Shown piece by piece: positions 32,400-43,201 of a stretch of 62,950 bases of DNA. The notes under the pieces were generated by a model. That model ran no database searches and was not told the DNA's origin. It saw only the letters and a program-made list of their open reading frames with translations. The translations under genes were made by a program, and so were the position numbers. This DNA comes from Leucogyrophana mollusca (taxonomy: Eukaryota > Basidiomycota > Agaricomycetes > Boletales). The stretch is taken from NCBI GenBank assembly GCA_021014945.1, contig MU266494.1:1-62950 (forward strand). Reading direction: 5' to 3'. How positions within the stretch are numbered: the first letter of the stretch is position 1; each line of letters starts with the position of its first letter.

Positions 32400-33200
32400 G
32401 GTCTCAATATTGGCATCGCGCGACGATGCGGATGGGGTGAGACATTAGTGGTGTAGAGCCGAAATGGGATCAACATGGATAGCCACGAAATGATTGCTTT
32501 AAGGCTAAGTGCTTATTTACCAAAACCCACCGTGCCGCACAGCCAAGTTAACCCCGTCTTCGAAAGCCGGGGAAGACAGCTGGTCTTCCCCAATGCCCTG
32601 CCAGCATCATTAGGCGTCAGGTCGGCGCTAGCCAAGATGAAAGGTGGGACTTACAGGCTAAGCGCTGAGGCACAATAGCAAGAATAGCGGCGGTTCGTTG
32701 ATCAATCAGATCACCCGCCAAAGCGACGAAGTCATGTAGATAAAGGTATTGTGCGAGTGAAGGGATATTTGGAGAATCGGCAAACAGGAAATGAGGTGCC
32801 ATCAGATCTTTTGCGCACTGCGTTCGAGGGCGAGGATAGGGTGCTATCTCCTATTGCTCACCTAATACACAACCAGGCTTGCGAAGATCGTGCTACTCTC
32901 GGTATTTTGTCCGGCTGCTGACTTCCTCCCGTCAACTTGTTGCTCGATGGCTCGAAGACCACAACCATCCCTTTTGTGAGCACGACTTTGCAAGCTGTAT
33001 TTTGGAGCGATTCGTCCCGCGCCAGTGGTCAAGCTTCAAGGTCCAGATCGGAATATATAATGAATCTTGTTGCAGTGGCAGCGCTGACAAGCCGTCAGGA
33101 CCCTAGAACACGCCGAAACCATCGTCATCTTGTCGTGGTGCTCTTGTCCGCAGTTCTTCCCGAATTCTAACTTTCGGGGTTTGACAGAAGTGCTACACCA
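32400..33200 (-). pseudogene. Decayed unit X, copy 3 (unknown function)
   Basis: Minus-strand block upstream of DUF6534 copy f. It has the longest open piece of the three copies, HFLFADSPNIPSLAQYLYLH continuing to DFVALAGDLIDQRTAAILAI and VPQRLA, followed by a GTAAGT donor. A later piece reads LTPNDAGRALGKTSCLPRLS, or in the alternative frame GEDQLSSPAFEDGVNLAVRH. Its far 5' part no longer matches copy 2. No start codon or full reading frame is convincing. Confidence 0.4.
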
Positions 33201-33937
33201 CCCAGTGTGTACTGGGCGCTGCCGGAGGTGGGTCAGACACTTTTAGAAGAGCACACTTTGTGGGAAGGTGATTTAACCCGGTGATATGCGACTTACCGAG
33301 GGTCTCAGGCAACTTCATAAACCAGCGCTGCCCGCCCAAAAATACCCCCACCCGGTGAAGCGCACATATTTCGAGGATGTATTCCACAAAGTGGCGACCG
33401 AGGCTGCGCAAGGCACTTGTGATGAAAGGTTCGAGGGGTTGGTCAACCTGTCAACCAGTCATCAGGATTCCACATCTAGATATGAAAGCGAGTTGCTCAG
33501 AGGACAAATGATGCACACTAGGCTGGCACAACGCAAAAACGCCAACACACACAGCGCAGCCGCCGGAAATGTTCTGAGCCCGCTGACTAAGGCATTCATT
33601 CATCTCGGGAAGCAATAACTTCAAGTACTATGACAAAGCACCAGCGCTTACAGTAACAGGACCCACGGGATACCTGCACCTCGATGTCTGTATTATGTCT
33701 CGATTCTCGACCAAGTTTAACCTCCATGATTCAGTGTCACCAGCCACTCACCAGCCCGACACTTGCCGCTTCCGAATATAACTAATGACACCGACATGGC
33801 GGTACAATCGCTGGTTTATCGCATCTCCCCGAGACGCAAATTCACAGCCCGTGATTGAAATAATTGGGGTGTTTGATATGTTGGGTGGAGTATCGCAATG
33901 GGATATTGTCCCTCAATAGCATGTGTTGCCGACACGG
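33201..33937. other. Intergenic region upstream of DUF6534 copy g
   Basis: No recognisable gene. From about 33,790 it matches in inverted orientation the region upstream of copy a (around 12,610-12,660), for example CGCTGGTTTATCGCATCTC on this strand. Confidence 0.5.
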
Positions 33938-33945
33938 TATATATT
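33938..33945 (+). promoter_or_regulatory. TATA box of DUF6534 copy g
   Basis: TATATATT 67 bases upstream of the ATG at 34,012, aligned with TATTTATG upstream of copy a. Confidence 0.45.
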
Positions 33946-34011
33946 GCAGCGACTATACCCCAGTAACAGCCAGCCGTGAACCCTTGTGGTCGTGCAGCTT
34001 TTGCAGTCATT

Positions 34012-35662
34012 ATGTCGGCGACCCCAGATTCAGAGTACCCAAATTCAGCTATTGGAGCTCTTATGATCGGCTCTCTCGTCATGACCTTCGCTTTTGGTAT
34101 TGCGACCATCCAGACTTATCATTACTACCGAAACTATCCCAGAGATCCCGTATGGTTAAAATCCCTGGTAAGCCTTTTCATTGGTCTAATCTACAACGGT
34201 AGGGTGATGCCGCCTTTGCACACTCAGGTTACACTCGTGCTGTGCGTGATCTTCATTCAGGGTTCCAAGCGACGGTCTGAGCAGGAAACAGGCTTTGCAT
34301 TGTCGGGCATTGCGCCACAGTCTTATCCGGGATGTATGCCATTTCTGTGACCGACTTTCGAGTTGGTCAAACAATGGGATCCGCAGAGCTACTCGGCCCT
34401 TTACCTCCTGGATTTGTTTCGTCGATCTTGCTCAGTGGCTTTTTGGGGCCTGCTGTCCAGGTACTATGCCCATAAATGTTACCCTTTATGTGTTCTCATG
34501 TCTGTGCTCCCAAATGCCTACAGGGATACTTCGCACAGCGCGTATACGTACTTTCCGGAAGTATGATCATCCCTATATTTTGCTGGACATTATCTGCCTT
34601 GCGGTTCACCGGAAGCATTGCCGCTGCGGCATTTGCTTTTCATCACATGTCCTTGCAGACCTTCGCAGTCGAATTTGGGTGGTTGATCATGACTTTGTTA
34701 GTCATGGGAGCTGTCAACGACGGTGTCATCGCGGGAAACATGTGTTACTATCTCAAGAGCGAGAAAGACTTTGTGCTTAGAATGGGGCGGTAGGCGAAAC
34801 TACATGCTCTCGCAGTCGCGGTGGTCTCACATGCAGCGTAGCTCTGCCAGATCTCTGGATCAAATGATGGCGTTTACGATAGGCAAGTCGTGTTTATGAG
34901 TGGCTCCGATATTGCTAACTAAAAATCTAAAGAGACTGGCCTTATTACCGGGTAGGTATAATCTTCTTAAGCACGCAATGCGGATAACTCAACAGAGATA
35001 GTTTGACGGCAGCAGTTATCTTGGTCTTCTTTTTGTCTATGCCGAGCAATCGTGAGTATACATCTCCTCCTGATCCCTTCACTCACGAGAACAATTTCAG
35101 TTGCGTGGTTTGCATTATTCTTAGTCTTTGGAGAGAGTAAGGGACTTGACATGTCACGTTGGTTTCACATTCCTAACGCAACCTTTTCAAGTTTTCGCCA
35201 ACACGTTTCTGGCTTCGTAAGTAGCCCATGTTCTGGCTCGAACGAGTTTTGCTTCACAAGGAAAATCATAGGCTAAACGCGCGAAGAGTGCGCACCGACA
35301 TCAATGAAACAGTTATCAGTCTGCCTTATGTGGCTGGCTTTCGGAGTGGAATTGTTGTCGATACTGCGGTATGTTATTTACTGCTTTCCTTTGCCTCGCG
35401 ACCCATGCTAATACGACAGTAACCAGCGTCTCCCCGAGCGCCTCAGAGCGCCAAAGGAGAGTTCGGTTTCCGCACACTTGAGCACTGATCAGAATGGGTC
35501 ATCTCCGAATGGCTTCGGCCCCACGGCCAGGATGTTTTCGGAACCACCGGTTGGTCTTCCTGCAGTTGGGCACACTGACCCACTCACACACTGTTTTTCT
35601 AGGTGGCTCCAGGTATCGTCGTAGAGATCTCGAAGAGTACAACAACCGATGTTGCTTGCTAG
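34012..35662 (+). CDS. DUF6534-type multi-span membrane protein, copy g
   Basis: The start at 34,012 gives SATPDSEYPNSAIGALMIGS and FAFGIATIQTYHYYRNYPRD. Then come LCIVGHCATVLSGMYAISVT, LPPGFVSSILLSGFLGPAVQ, GYFAQRVYVLSGSMIIPIFC, GAVNDGVIAGNMCYYLKSEK, ETGLITG, WFALFLVFGE, IFANTFLAS, LNARRVRTDINETVISLP, and the final exon VAPGIVVEISKSTTTDVAC with TAG at 35,660-35,662. The exon set and phases equal those of copy a, including the GC donor at 34,883-34,888. No disabling change was found. It is the outermost gene of the right arm; homology to the left arm fades shortly after its stop. Confidence 0.82.
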
Positions 35663-36789
35663 CGCAATTTCAGACTCGGGAGTCGATACATATGTACAGC
35701 ACAATGATCAAATTTGTCTAAAGAGCTTACAGCACAAGTCCAGGCTTTAGCTGTCCCTCAGTCACAACTGTGAACTAGTATTAATCGCCCCTTTGGGCAG
35801 ACCGGAGAAATATCGAGCAGGTTGCGAAGGACGGTTCAGAAAAAGCTGGGGGGATACTTGGGATGAGGTGCACTTGGTTCACGGTACAAGAACGACTATC
35901 TGCGAAGAGTGACAAGCATAGCCCCTCGCGGCTCACTTCTCTTGTTGTTATCGTTGCACTCAAGCAATTATGGACGGCATGACAGCTTCACAGGCGATAA
36001 CGGTGCTCTGTACAATATCAGCGGTTTGTGATGCACGGATCTTGGATCAGGTGTGCCACAAGGTCTGCAAAACAATTGACGGGCTGGTACCTAATGAGAA
36101 GGTAGGAATACGGCATGGACGACCCTTCTGCATGTTATGACTATCCTTTGTCTTGTCGTGATGGTCGTGGTTAGTTCATAAACGTTCTTTGCACGGCTGC
36201 GCCGGGGGCCACGCCAAGGCTCGTCGACGGTGTGCAGTCGAGACCCTCCTACACGGAACAGCCACACCTGGCCTGTTCTAGCAACGACGCAACCTAGGTT
36301 TCGACTAGAAGTTAGACGTAAGACCACTGGCAACCACACATACTGCGAGAATTACAGGCGGATGAAGATGTAGTTCCACAGATTGCGTTCTACTGGCTCG
36401 ATGCGCAGTCTATCCAGCGTGATGATGGGGACCCTCTACAGATCATGTGCCTGGATGGAGTAGTGATAGTAACCGACAAGAGTTGACCGCACTCAATGCG
36501 GGAGTGATGTGGTCGGCGCGATATGGGTGAGTATGAAATGTCAAAAGGTACACCAGCATGTCCACCTCGCAGGGGTCGTCTCATCGGCTTCGGTGTGAAT
36601 GTCTAGATTTCTTGGGAGATGGCAACGGCCAATACTGCAGATGCATCCTCAGAGGTTGACGTGATGAGCAACGTGTTGCAATTTAGCGTGAATGATTTCC
36701 TCGGAGCAACAATTGGGCTGAGATGGCAAGAAACTGCGAAGAGTCGAAGGACGGCTTACCTAGTAGAAGAAAGCCGTGTCGCCATTGCT
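35663..36789. other. Gene-poor stretch
   Basis: Short open frames on both strands, none with recognisable content. I see no repeat relation to the neighbouring array. Confidence 0.4.
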
Positions 36790-37098
36790 TCATGATTTCT
36801 TCTTCAAGGCAAGTGAATGCTCACTCCCGTTCGCCATGATGTGAACGTCGGGGGTGCCCGTAAGGTAATACACCACACCCTCGACCTTCGTAGCGACATC
36901 CATCGGATTCTCCCTCGCGTTGTCCGTCCCGGGACTGAAGCTGATGTGCTGTTCAATGATTTTCGTTACCTCGCTAACCAGTTTCCTTGACTCCGGGACC
37001 AACTTGCCGTTGTTAGCGAGAAAGGCTGTGCGCCAAATAAAGTGAGTCGACCTGGTAATTATGTAAGTATTGTGTTAAGCATACTGATCAGAACTCAT
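36790..37098 (-). CDS. Small protein of unknown function, about 90 residues
   Basis: A two-exon model gives a compact, charged protein. Exon 1 is MSSDQ (ATG at 37,098). An intron with donor GTATGC and acceptor ACCAG follows. Exon 2 starts STHFIWRTAFLANNGKLVPE, continues through KLVSEVTKIIEQHISF, DVATKVEGVVYYLTG and ANGSEHSLALKKKS, and ends at the TGA 36,790-36,792. The middle alternates in a way that suggests two helices and a strand. There is no signal peptide or membrane segment. I do not recognise the family. Support comes from the clean splice signals, the protein-like composition and the in-frame start; a longer unrelated gene model cannot be excluded. Confidence 0.5.
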
Positions 37099-37608
37099 CG
37101 TGATCACCGTTATCAGACTGCGAGATGATTGAACACGGCAATCATTCGAGTGAAAATCGCATGCTCGAGCACGGCACAATACGAGGGGAGATGAAGTGGT
37201 TTCACCGACGGGATATGCACACGTTCTTCATGAAAGGTCTGTCATCCGGATGGGCCAACGTCAAAATGTGGTATGCTTCCGTCGAAATACACTTCCCTCC
37301 AGCATAGTGTCTTACGATATCGTGTGCGCGTCGGTCTGTGGATTGCGTATTCAGCTCGGGCTAACTGCACAGTTGTCCATACACGATCGGTGACATTGAC
37401 GGTATTCGAACAACTTGGGTCCTCGACTTCCTTAACAATCAGCATAAATTGTTCCTTTGCCTGTGTATGTACAACACTTTACAGCGCACCTTCCAGCCTG
37501 CCGCACTGCCTCTGCGTTAGTATCACGAATATGATCTTGTCGATACCCGCCGTGCCCCACACGTGTCGGTGATTATTGTTGTCAGCAGCCGTGGTAATAA
37601 AAGCGCTA
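37099..37608. other. Intergenic region downstream of the kinase
   Basis: No recognisable gene. It contains the 3' flank of the kinase gene and the 5' flank of the small gene. Confidence 0.4.
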
Positions 37609-39285
37609 TTAGTGCTGTCGAGGACCATGTTGGAGCTTTGAACGTCTGTTTCTTGTCATCAGTTTGACGACTTCATCGGCACTTGGTCGCTCCTGGTGGC
37701 TTTGGTGCCAGCAGGCTTCGATCAATGTCCACATGTCGTCCGATAACTTCGCCACGAGACCAGAAGATGGTCGAGGTGGCCGCTCGCCGTTGATAATCTT
37801 TAGAGTGACTGCAATGTTCGACCGAACGTCATGGAAAGGTATCTTCCTTGTATACAGCTGAGCATATGTGCATGGTCAACGATGCAGTGGACAAGAGAGA
37901 ACATCTCGAACCTCCAAGCAAGTACAACCAAATGCGTAGATGTCAGTGGCTCGTGTTCGATGAAATCTCAACCTGAATGCATCGGGGTTCTGCAGTTCTG
38001 GCGCCATCCACCGGGGGGAACCACGACCGGTCGAAGTTCGAGAAGTTAGAGGGTCAGCGAAGCTCGCTAGCCCAAAGTCAGCCAGTTGTGGGTGCCAGTT
38101 GTCGTCTACTAAGATGTTGGCCTTTGGTCGCATCATCAGCCACCACCTCGCAAGTAAAAGATTCAGGAGGTTCTCACCCCACGTAGATCCCCATGCACGA
38201 TACCTCGCAGATGGATGTACGCTAACCCTTGAGCAACTTCGTAAAGCTGGAAATCGTCATCAGAATTGTGTTAGGATAGATGAAACACTTGTCCTACAAA
38301 TCGCCGAACGTGAATGTGTCGGTGGCCGCCCTGGTCCAATACACTGTTGATATTGCCACGTTCCATCCAGGGCAGAACCATGCACCAATGAGGTTTGAAG
38401 ACATCGTTGGTGATGCCTAAAAACGGTAGAACATATTTGTGGGCCAGATTCTTCCAGACGAGGGCTTCGTGTCTAAAAATCTGAGATTGCGCACAATCAG
38501 CCCGTCCTCCAGGATGCAAAGATATCTACGTACTCTTCGAAGCTCTCTCTGATCTGTCTCCTCCGAGGAGATCCGGATACGTTTGAGTGCGACAAGCTGC
38601 CCGTTGTTCGATGCACGAAATATGTCAGAGAATCCACCGATCCCCGCCGGCTCGTTGGAAAGAAGAGCTATATCGCTTATGCGCAATACGGAGGGCAACT
38701 GATCATATGCTTTGCACGCTCGGCGCTCCAGGCGCTGGCATGCTCTGCGGAGTACGTCGCCCTCGTCATGGTCGAGTACCCACCCGTGCTGCACCTGCAG
38801 GGTGTTGTGAGCAATCATCTTATCGCTGTTGGTCAGCTCTTACAGCATGCAATAGATTAAGAAAATTCTCGACGTTTGCGCGCGTAGTGTTGGCAGTACT
38901 AGCATCTTCAGTGCCGCTGGTGACTAGGAAACCCCGAACGAACATCAGGAACTCCACCTGATCGCGAGTGAGCGCTTTCCGAAAGTCCTGGCGTTGATGA
39001 GCACCGAGTTCCAGAGATAGCTGCGTTATTTAACATGATTAATTCACTTCGACAACTAGCGAACAGTCCCTCACCTGAAGTAGGTCTGCCCGCCATTCAG
39101 AAGCACACGCCAACGATGGTGCTTCGTGAAGATCCGCCATGCGCCTTGAGAGGCCGTCCAATATATTCCTGCCGTACTGTGAACCGGACTGTAATTTTGA
39201 TGCACGGGTATATCTCACCAAGCATCCGTCTGACACACTTTCTTTGGGAATGATTTAACAATAAAAGACTCGAGAGTTGACACCA
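37609..39285 (-). CDS. Tyrosine-kinase-like protein kinase (TKL type)
   Basis: Protein kinase domain of the kind expanded in Agaricomycetes. In order: glycine loop GIGGFSDIF, VALKRI with the ATP lysine, EALVWKNLAHKYVLPFLGI, hinge MVLPWMERGNI, LYEVAQGLAYIH, catalytic loop HGDLRGAN, DFGLASF, the APE segment WMAPEL, ATDIYAFGC, and a C-lobe ending in RPSADEVVKLMTRNRRSK with stop TAA at 37,609-37,611. Lys, Asp and DFG are all present, so it should be active. The usual HRD is HGD, as in many fungal TKL kinases. The upstream exons give LSLELGAHQRQDF and ALTRDQVEFLMFVRGFLVTS, a helical N-terminal part. I give the first in-frame ATG (39,285), but a donor at 39,342 joins in frame from the proline-rich reading frame upstream, so the two are probably one gene. 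Confidence 0.75.
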
Positions 39286-39336
39286 TGTTCTATGATTTTA
39301 AGGAGCATCGGTGAGTATCCCGCACATTAATCGCGT

Positions 39337-40930
39337 CCAGTTGCACTCACTTTGAATATGAGGGGTGGTGTCATAGAGCTTGCAGGCTCCTCCTGGGGAG
39401 GACCGGAAGGTCCGCCATTCAGCGGTTCGCCGTTCATGTTCTTTGATAGGTCGCGAAGTTTGCCGGCGACGGGATCCTTGCGGGACGACGAAGGTCCGCG
39501 GACGTCTATGGTACTACTGACTGCGCCGCCAGCCATACCTAGAGCAGTATGCTCCTGATTCAAGGTTTGAGCAAGGCCCGCTCGCTCCATCTCTGCCATA
39601 GCCCCATCTTTCATCTGTCGGCTCTCTTCCATCATGGAACCAGGTCTCAGATAGTGCGGAGTTTCTTGCTTACTCGAGGTTTGAGCAACGCTCGCTTTCT
39701 GCTTTATCAGTGCTTGGGCGAGATCCGCTCGCTCTATTTCTGCCATAAGCTCATCGGTCATCTCCCATTCCCCTGCTATAGAAGCCAGAATTCGTGGAGG
39801 GGGAATCCTGTGGATTGGGCGAGGGTGCTGCATCGACGGTTTGATGGGGATGTGAGCATGCATATTTGGCTGACTGCGAGTACGGATCGGAGGGGGGGAA
39901 GGAGGCAGAAGTCGGTGGGCTTTGGACCGGCCGAGCGCAGGCACGGGGGGGAGAGAGCTATTGACCTCCTCCTCGGCTCCTCCTTGCTCCAAGGGAAACG
40001 AATACCCAGGCGCAGCTGAGGTGTCTTGCAGCCCATGTGAAGGTCGTTTTGACAGCGGAGATGTCTCTCGAACATCCTGCTGCGCACCTGGGGCCTCATT
40101 AAAGAGTTGAGCATCAGCCCAGTCAATGTCCGCCATAAGCTCGTCCCAGTACTCCTCCATCGTTGCGTATGAAGTCAGGAAACCCGGAAGGGGAATCCTG
40201 TTCGTAGGACGCGGATGCTGCAATGGAGGACCGATAGCGATATGAGCATGCATATTGGGCTGACTGTAAGATCGGGTTGGAGGAGGAGAAGGTGGCAGAG
40301 GTAGAGGTCGGCGGACTTTCGGCCGGTTGAGAACGGGCACAGGTGGTGTAGGAGCATCGGGTTTCTGTGCGAATATTTCTTTGATGGGAGAAGGTTGACG
40401 GGAGGAAGAGGGAAGCTCAGACGTAGGCATGGTGTCCTGCACCGATTTTGAAGGAGAAAGTTGTTTGGACTGAGGAGATGGGCGCAATGCAGAAATTGAC
40501 CGCGGATTCTGTCCCTGAGTCTTGGGCGGGTTTCCCCTGCCGGAGGTCTCCATGACAGATGGGACGATTGGCAGCCGTTGGGCCTTGGCCGTGCGCCGTC
40601 CGGGACCGGTAGCTGTGGACATGGAGGGTGGAAATCTCACTTCTACTGACCAAAATGAGTTAGTTCGATCGGTTACGGGATACATAGTGAGAGGAGGAGT
40701 AACATTGATGTTCAAAGTGGTAGTCTCGCCTGGAAGAAACTCCGGACGCGGTGAGCAAATCATTTCCGCTACGCCGGAGTCAAGTACAACGCGAGGGCGC
40801 AGAAAACCGATAATTAAATTTCGGCACCCTTCATGGCCACGCGAGAAACTATCAAAGCGATTAGCTTACCTTGCGTTGGGGGATATGTCTGAGTCTGGGT
40901 TTTCTTGGAGTGGCTTGACATGAGCTATAA
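39337..40930 (-). CDS. Proline-rich repeat region, probably the N-terminal part of the kinase gene
   Basis: One long open frame (from 40,763 if started at its first ATG; coding-like sequence FLRPRVVLDSGVAEMICSPR extends further upstream, so the true start lies near 40.9-41.05 kb). It encodes a low-complexity, proline/serine-rich protein. Two diverged internal repeats of about 60 residues share SQPNMHAHI and QHPRP and a DELMAEIERADLAQAL-like helix (about 40,275-40,095 and 39,885-39,715). A third shorter helix reads AEMERAGLAQTL. At the 3' end PPLIFK meets a GTGAGT donor and the next exon runs into the kinase. Only about 40 bases separate the end of this frame from the kinase ATG, so a separate gene is unlikely. 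The function of the repeats is unknown. Confidence 0.6.
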
Positions 40931-41049
40931 GTTCGTGGGTGCTGGAGGGGGAGGATAAATACGATGGTATGAGACAATGTTGGCGAACAGCCTGAACCCA
41001 AGGGTTCTGCGACCCCATTAAACTAGATAGCAAGCCACCTCGAGGCAAG

Positions 41050-41740
41050 TCGGCGGTGGGACGCCCTTTATGGACCTGTAATGGCCGATTTGTGACCGAC
41101 TACGTCTGTTCAGCATCGCGCCATTGTCCATGAGTACAGTTGGAGATCACGCCAGCGGGAAGACGCGGAAATCGCAAAGCAAAATCTCGACAAGGATACG
41201 CTCAGGCTGAAGTGGTTGATGGTTTGTGGTTAAGGAATGTGAAGCCAGTAATTTGTCGCTGTTCGGTGATAATCACGTGATCGCGTCCGTTTTTTTGGGA
41301 ACCACCAGCGGGTTTGGCTCTGAGCAGTGAGCTTCAATTCGCGATCTCATGGTTTTGAAGCTAACGGTACTGGCCCAAATAACAGGACACTTTCTTGTGT
41401 CATAAAGCTTCAGCGATGAGTTGACAAGGTGAGCGGTGAGCGTGGGGCCGAGCGACTTTAACATGAGAACCAATGCGACATTCAGAAGGAACGTCTTATG
41501 GTGGTCTGCATGACTCAAGGCCACCTCAAGTCGCCGACAAAGTGACGGCCTCGCATTCACAATTACGGTGTTGGTAACATTGGGTCACAGTCGTCATCGA
41601 TCTACACCGATCGTGCTCTAATTTACTACTTCGTACACACATACTACTATCTTTTATATTTCCTCTGCGCGCGGTATTCGCATATTCAATAGGTAGAGAG
41701 TTGAGAAATAACCATACACCGGGAGAGCCCATTGCCTCTG
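41050..41740. other. Intergenic region between kinase gene and methyltransferase
   Basis: No recognisable coding sequence. This should contain the promoter of the kinase gene and the 3' end of the methyltransferase transcript. Confidence 0.4.
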
Positions 41741-42769
41741 TTAAACAAGAGGCTTACGGGCATAGAAAGCACAAAATGCCGTTGCTGAAGTAGGCACCTC
41801 GTTCCACTCCGTCTCCATAAGATCGACCAGTTCGTCGTACTCCGCACTCGACGTGATCCCTGCTTTAACAAGGGGTACCTTGAGTCCCCGATAAACGCCA
41901 GCGAAGTTGGTGAGAGCGTCTACTCCGGCTTGTCCACTATGTTTCCCAATTGGGATGCTCTGCTCTTCGACGTGGATATCCGTGAAGCCGGCATGCTCCA
42001 GCATAGAGGGTAGGCGAGCCGCGCAATCCCAAAGAAGATTTCTCTTCGCAAAAAGGGCTTTGACTAGTTGACGGTGGCGTTCAGTCATAGGGCCAGCCTT
42101 GCTATGCTGAGTGCCAATCTCTCCCAGCTGGACCCACCCGCCAGGAGTAAGGACTCGATAAAGTTCCTTTAGAACTACTGTCCACTGCTCGACTTGTAAA
42201 GCGGCCACCAAAAGACGCTGGTTGACCAAAGCGAACTTGTGGGTCCACTCCGCTGGTAAATCAGAGGCGGAGGCGATCGACAACTGGAGCCTCTCTGCTG
42301 ATTGGTGTGGTGGAAAAAGTCTCGATTCGATGTCGATGCCGTATAGATTTACCTCCATAGGGAGCTCTTGCTGAATATCCAATAGCCAAATCGCTGGATA
42401 TCAAAACGCAAGTCAGTTACTGGTCGAGCGGTATAGATCATGAAGAACGCGATGTACCTGACCCAGTTCCACTGTCGAGTACGCTGTCTCCGGGTGATAG
42501 TACAATGGGAGCGAAGACTAGCTTGTCTTGAAACGCTCTCTTCAAGACATGATGCTGGAGTAATAGTCTGGGGCGAAGAGTTATTTGTGAATGTATGGAG
42601 CGAATCAAAACGCGTCGAACCTTTGACCCTCCTTGGGGTCCGAGGGGAGTACATACTGTGCGCCTGGAAACGACTGGTAGTACCTTTGCTGATCGTGGGT
42701 TGCATCAGACGGGCTCGTATCGTCATTGGACGCTAGGGGGATAGAATTCGCCTCCGTCTGTAGTGGCAT
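41741..42769 (-). CDS. UMTA/LaeA-like SAM-dependent methyltransferase
   Basis: Class I methyltransferase of about 306 residues, of the fungal UMTA/LaeA-like group, whose members act as tailoring enzymes or regulators. Exon 1 starts MPLQTEANSIPLAS at 42,769 and gives YYQSFPGAQYVLPSDPKEGQ. Exon 2 gives LLLQHHVLKRAFQDKLVFAP and the SAM motif VLDSGTGS. Exon 3 gives IWLLDIQQELP, YGIDIESRLFPP (acidic end of strand 2), LPAEWTHKFALVNQRLL, YRVLTPGGWVQLGEIG and a C-terminal half ending FYARKPLV, stop at 41,741. The donor of the first intron (GTTTTG) is weak but the join restores the family consensus. It diverges from DUF6534 copy h with 432 bases between the start codons. Confidence 0.8.
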
Positions 42770-43201
42770 AGATCACGTTGGTGGAGCAGGTACTAGTAAG
42801 GTATCACAACGTTGAACTCGGTATTAGAAATGAAAACAAAAACTCCCCACCTTTGAAAGCTTTTCAAAAGCAACCGTACCCATTGAGGGGACCACGTCTG
42901 CCAGTAGTTGGTGATGGGGGCTAAATTTGGTCACGTGTGAAAGCTCTGACCTCCGATATTTACCAGGAGCTATTATGTAACAGACCAGAAACGGTTCGCC
43001 TTAGGTTCGCCGTTTTCCATCAAACTTCGACCGCTGACGCACACATTGGCAAGACTTTGCCCAAATGGTGCGGTCTGCTCTACAGGCTATTTATGGGAAT
43101 TTCCATGGGCGATGGCAGCGGAGATCTCAAGATAACTCTTTGCGATAAGTATACAAGAACCGTAATCCAAGCTATGAGCGTATGTAACTCAGTTAACCAC
43201 C
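42770..43201. promoter_or_regulatory. Shared divergent promoter region, methyltransferase and DUF6534 copy h
   Basis: The 432 bases between two divergent start codons show no coding content. Both promoters must lie here; no single element stands out. Confidence 0.4.

Larger units (their letters stand above)
25940..33200 (-). repeat. Tandem duplication of the X plus DUF6534 unit (e and f)
   Basis: The starts of e and f are 3,959 bases apart, their stops 3,938 bases apart, and units X2 and X3 about the same. Flanking sequence near 25,940 recurs near 29,760. Two head-to-tail copies exist on this arm and one on the other. Confidence 0.75.
22000..35662 (-). repeat. Right arm of the inverted duplication
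   Basis: It holds intact Skt5, DUF6534 copies d, e and f, units X2 and X3, and copy g. It is longer than the left arm mainly because of one extra tandem unit of about 3.95 kb (X plus DUF6534). Confidence 0.75.
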
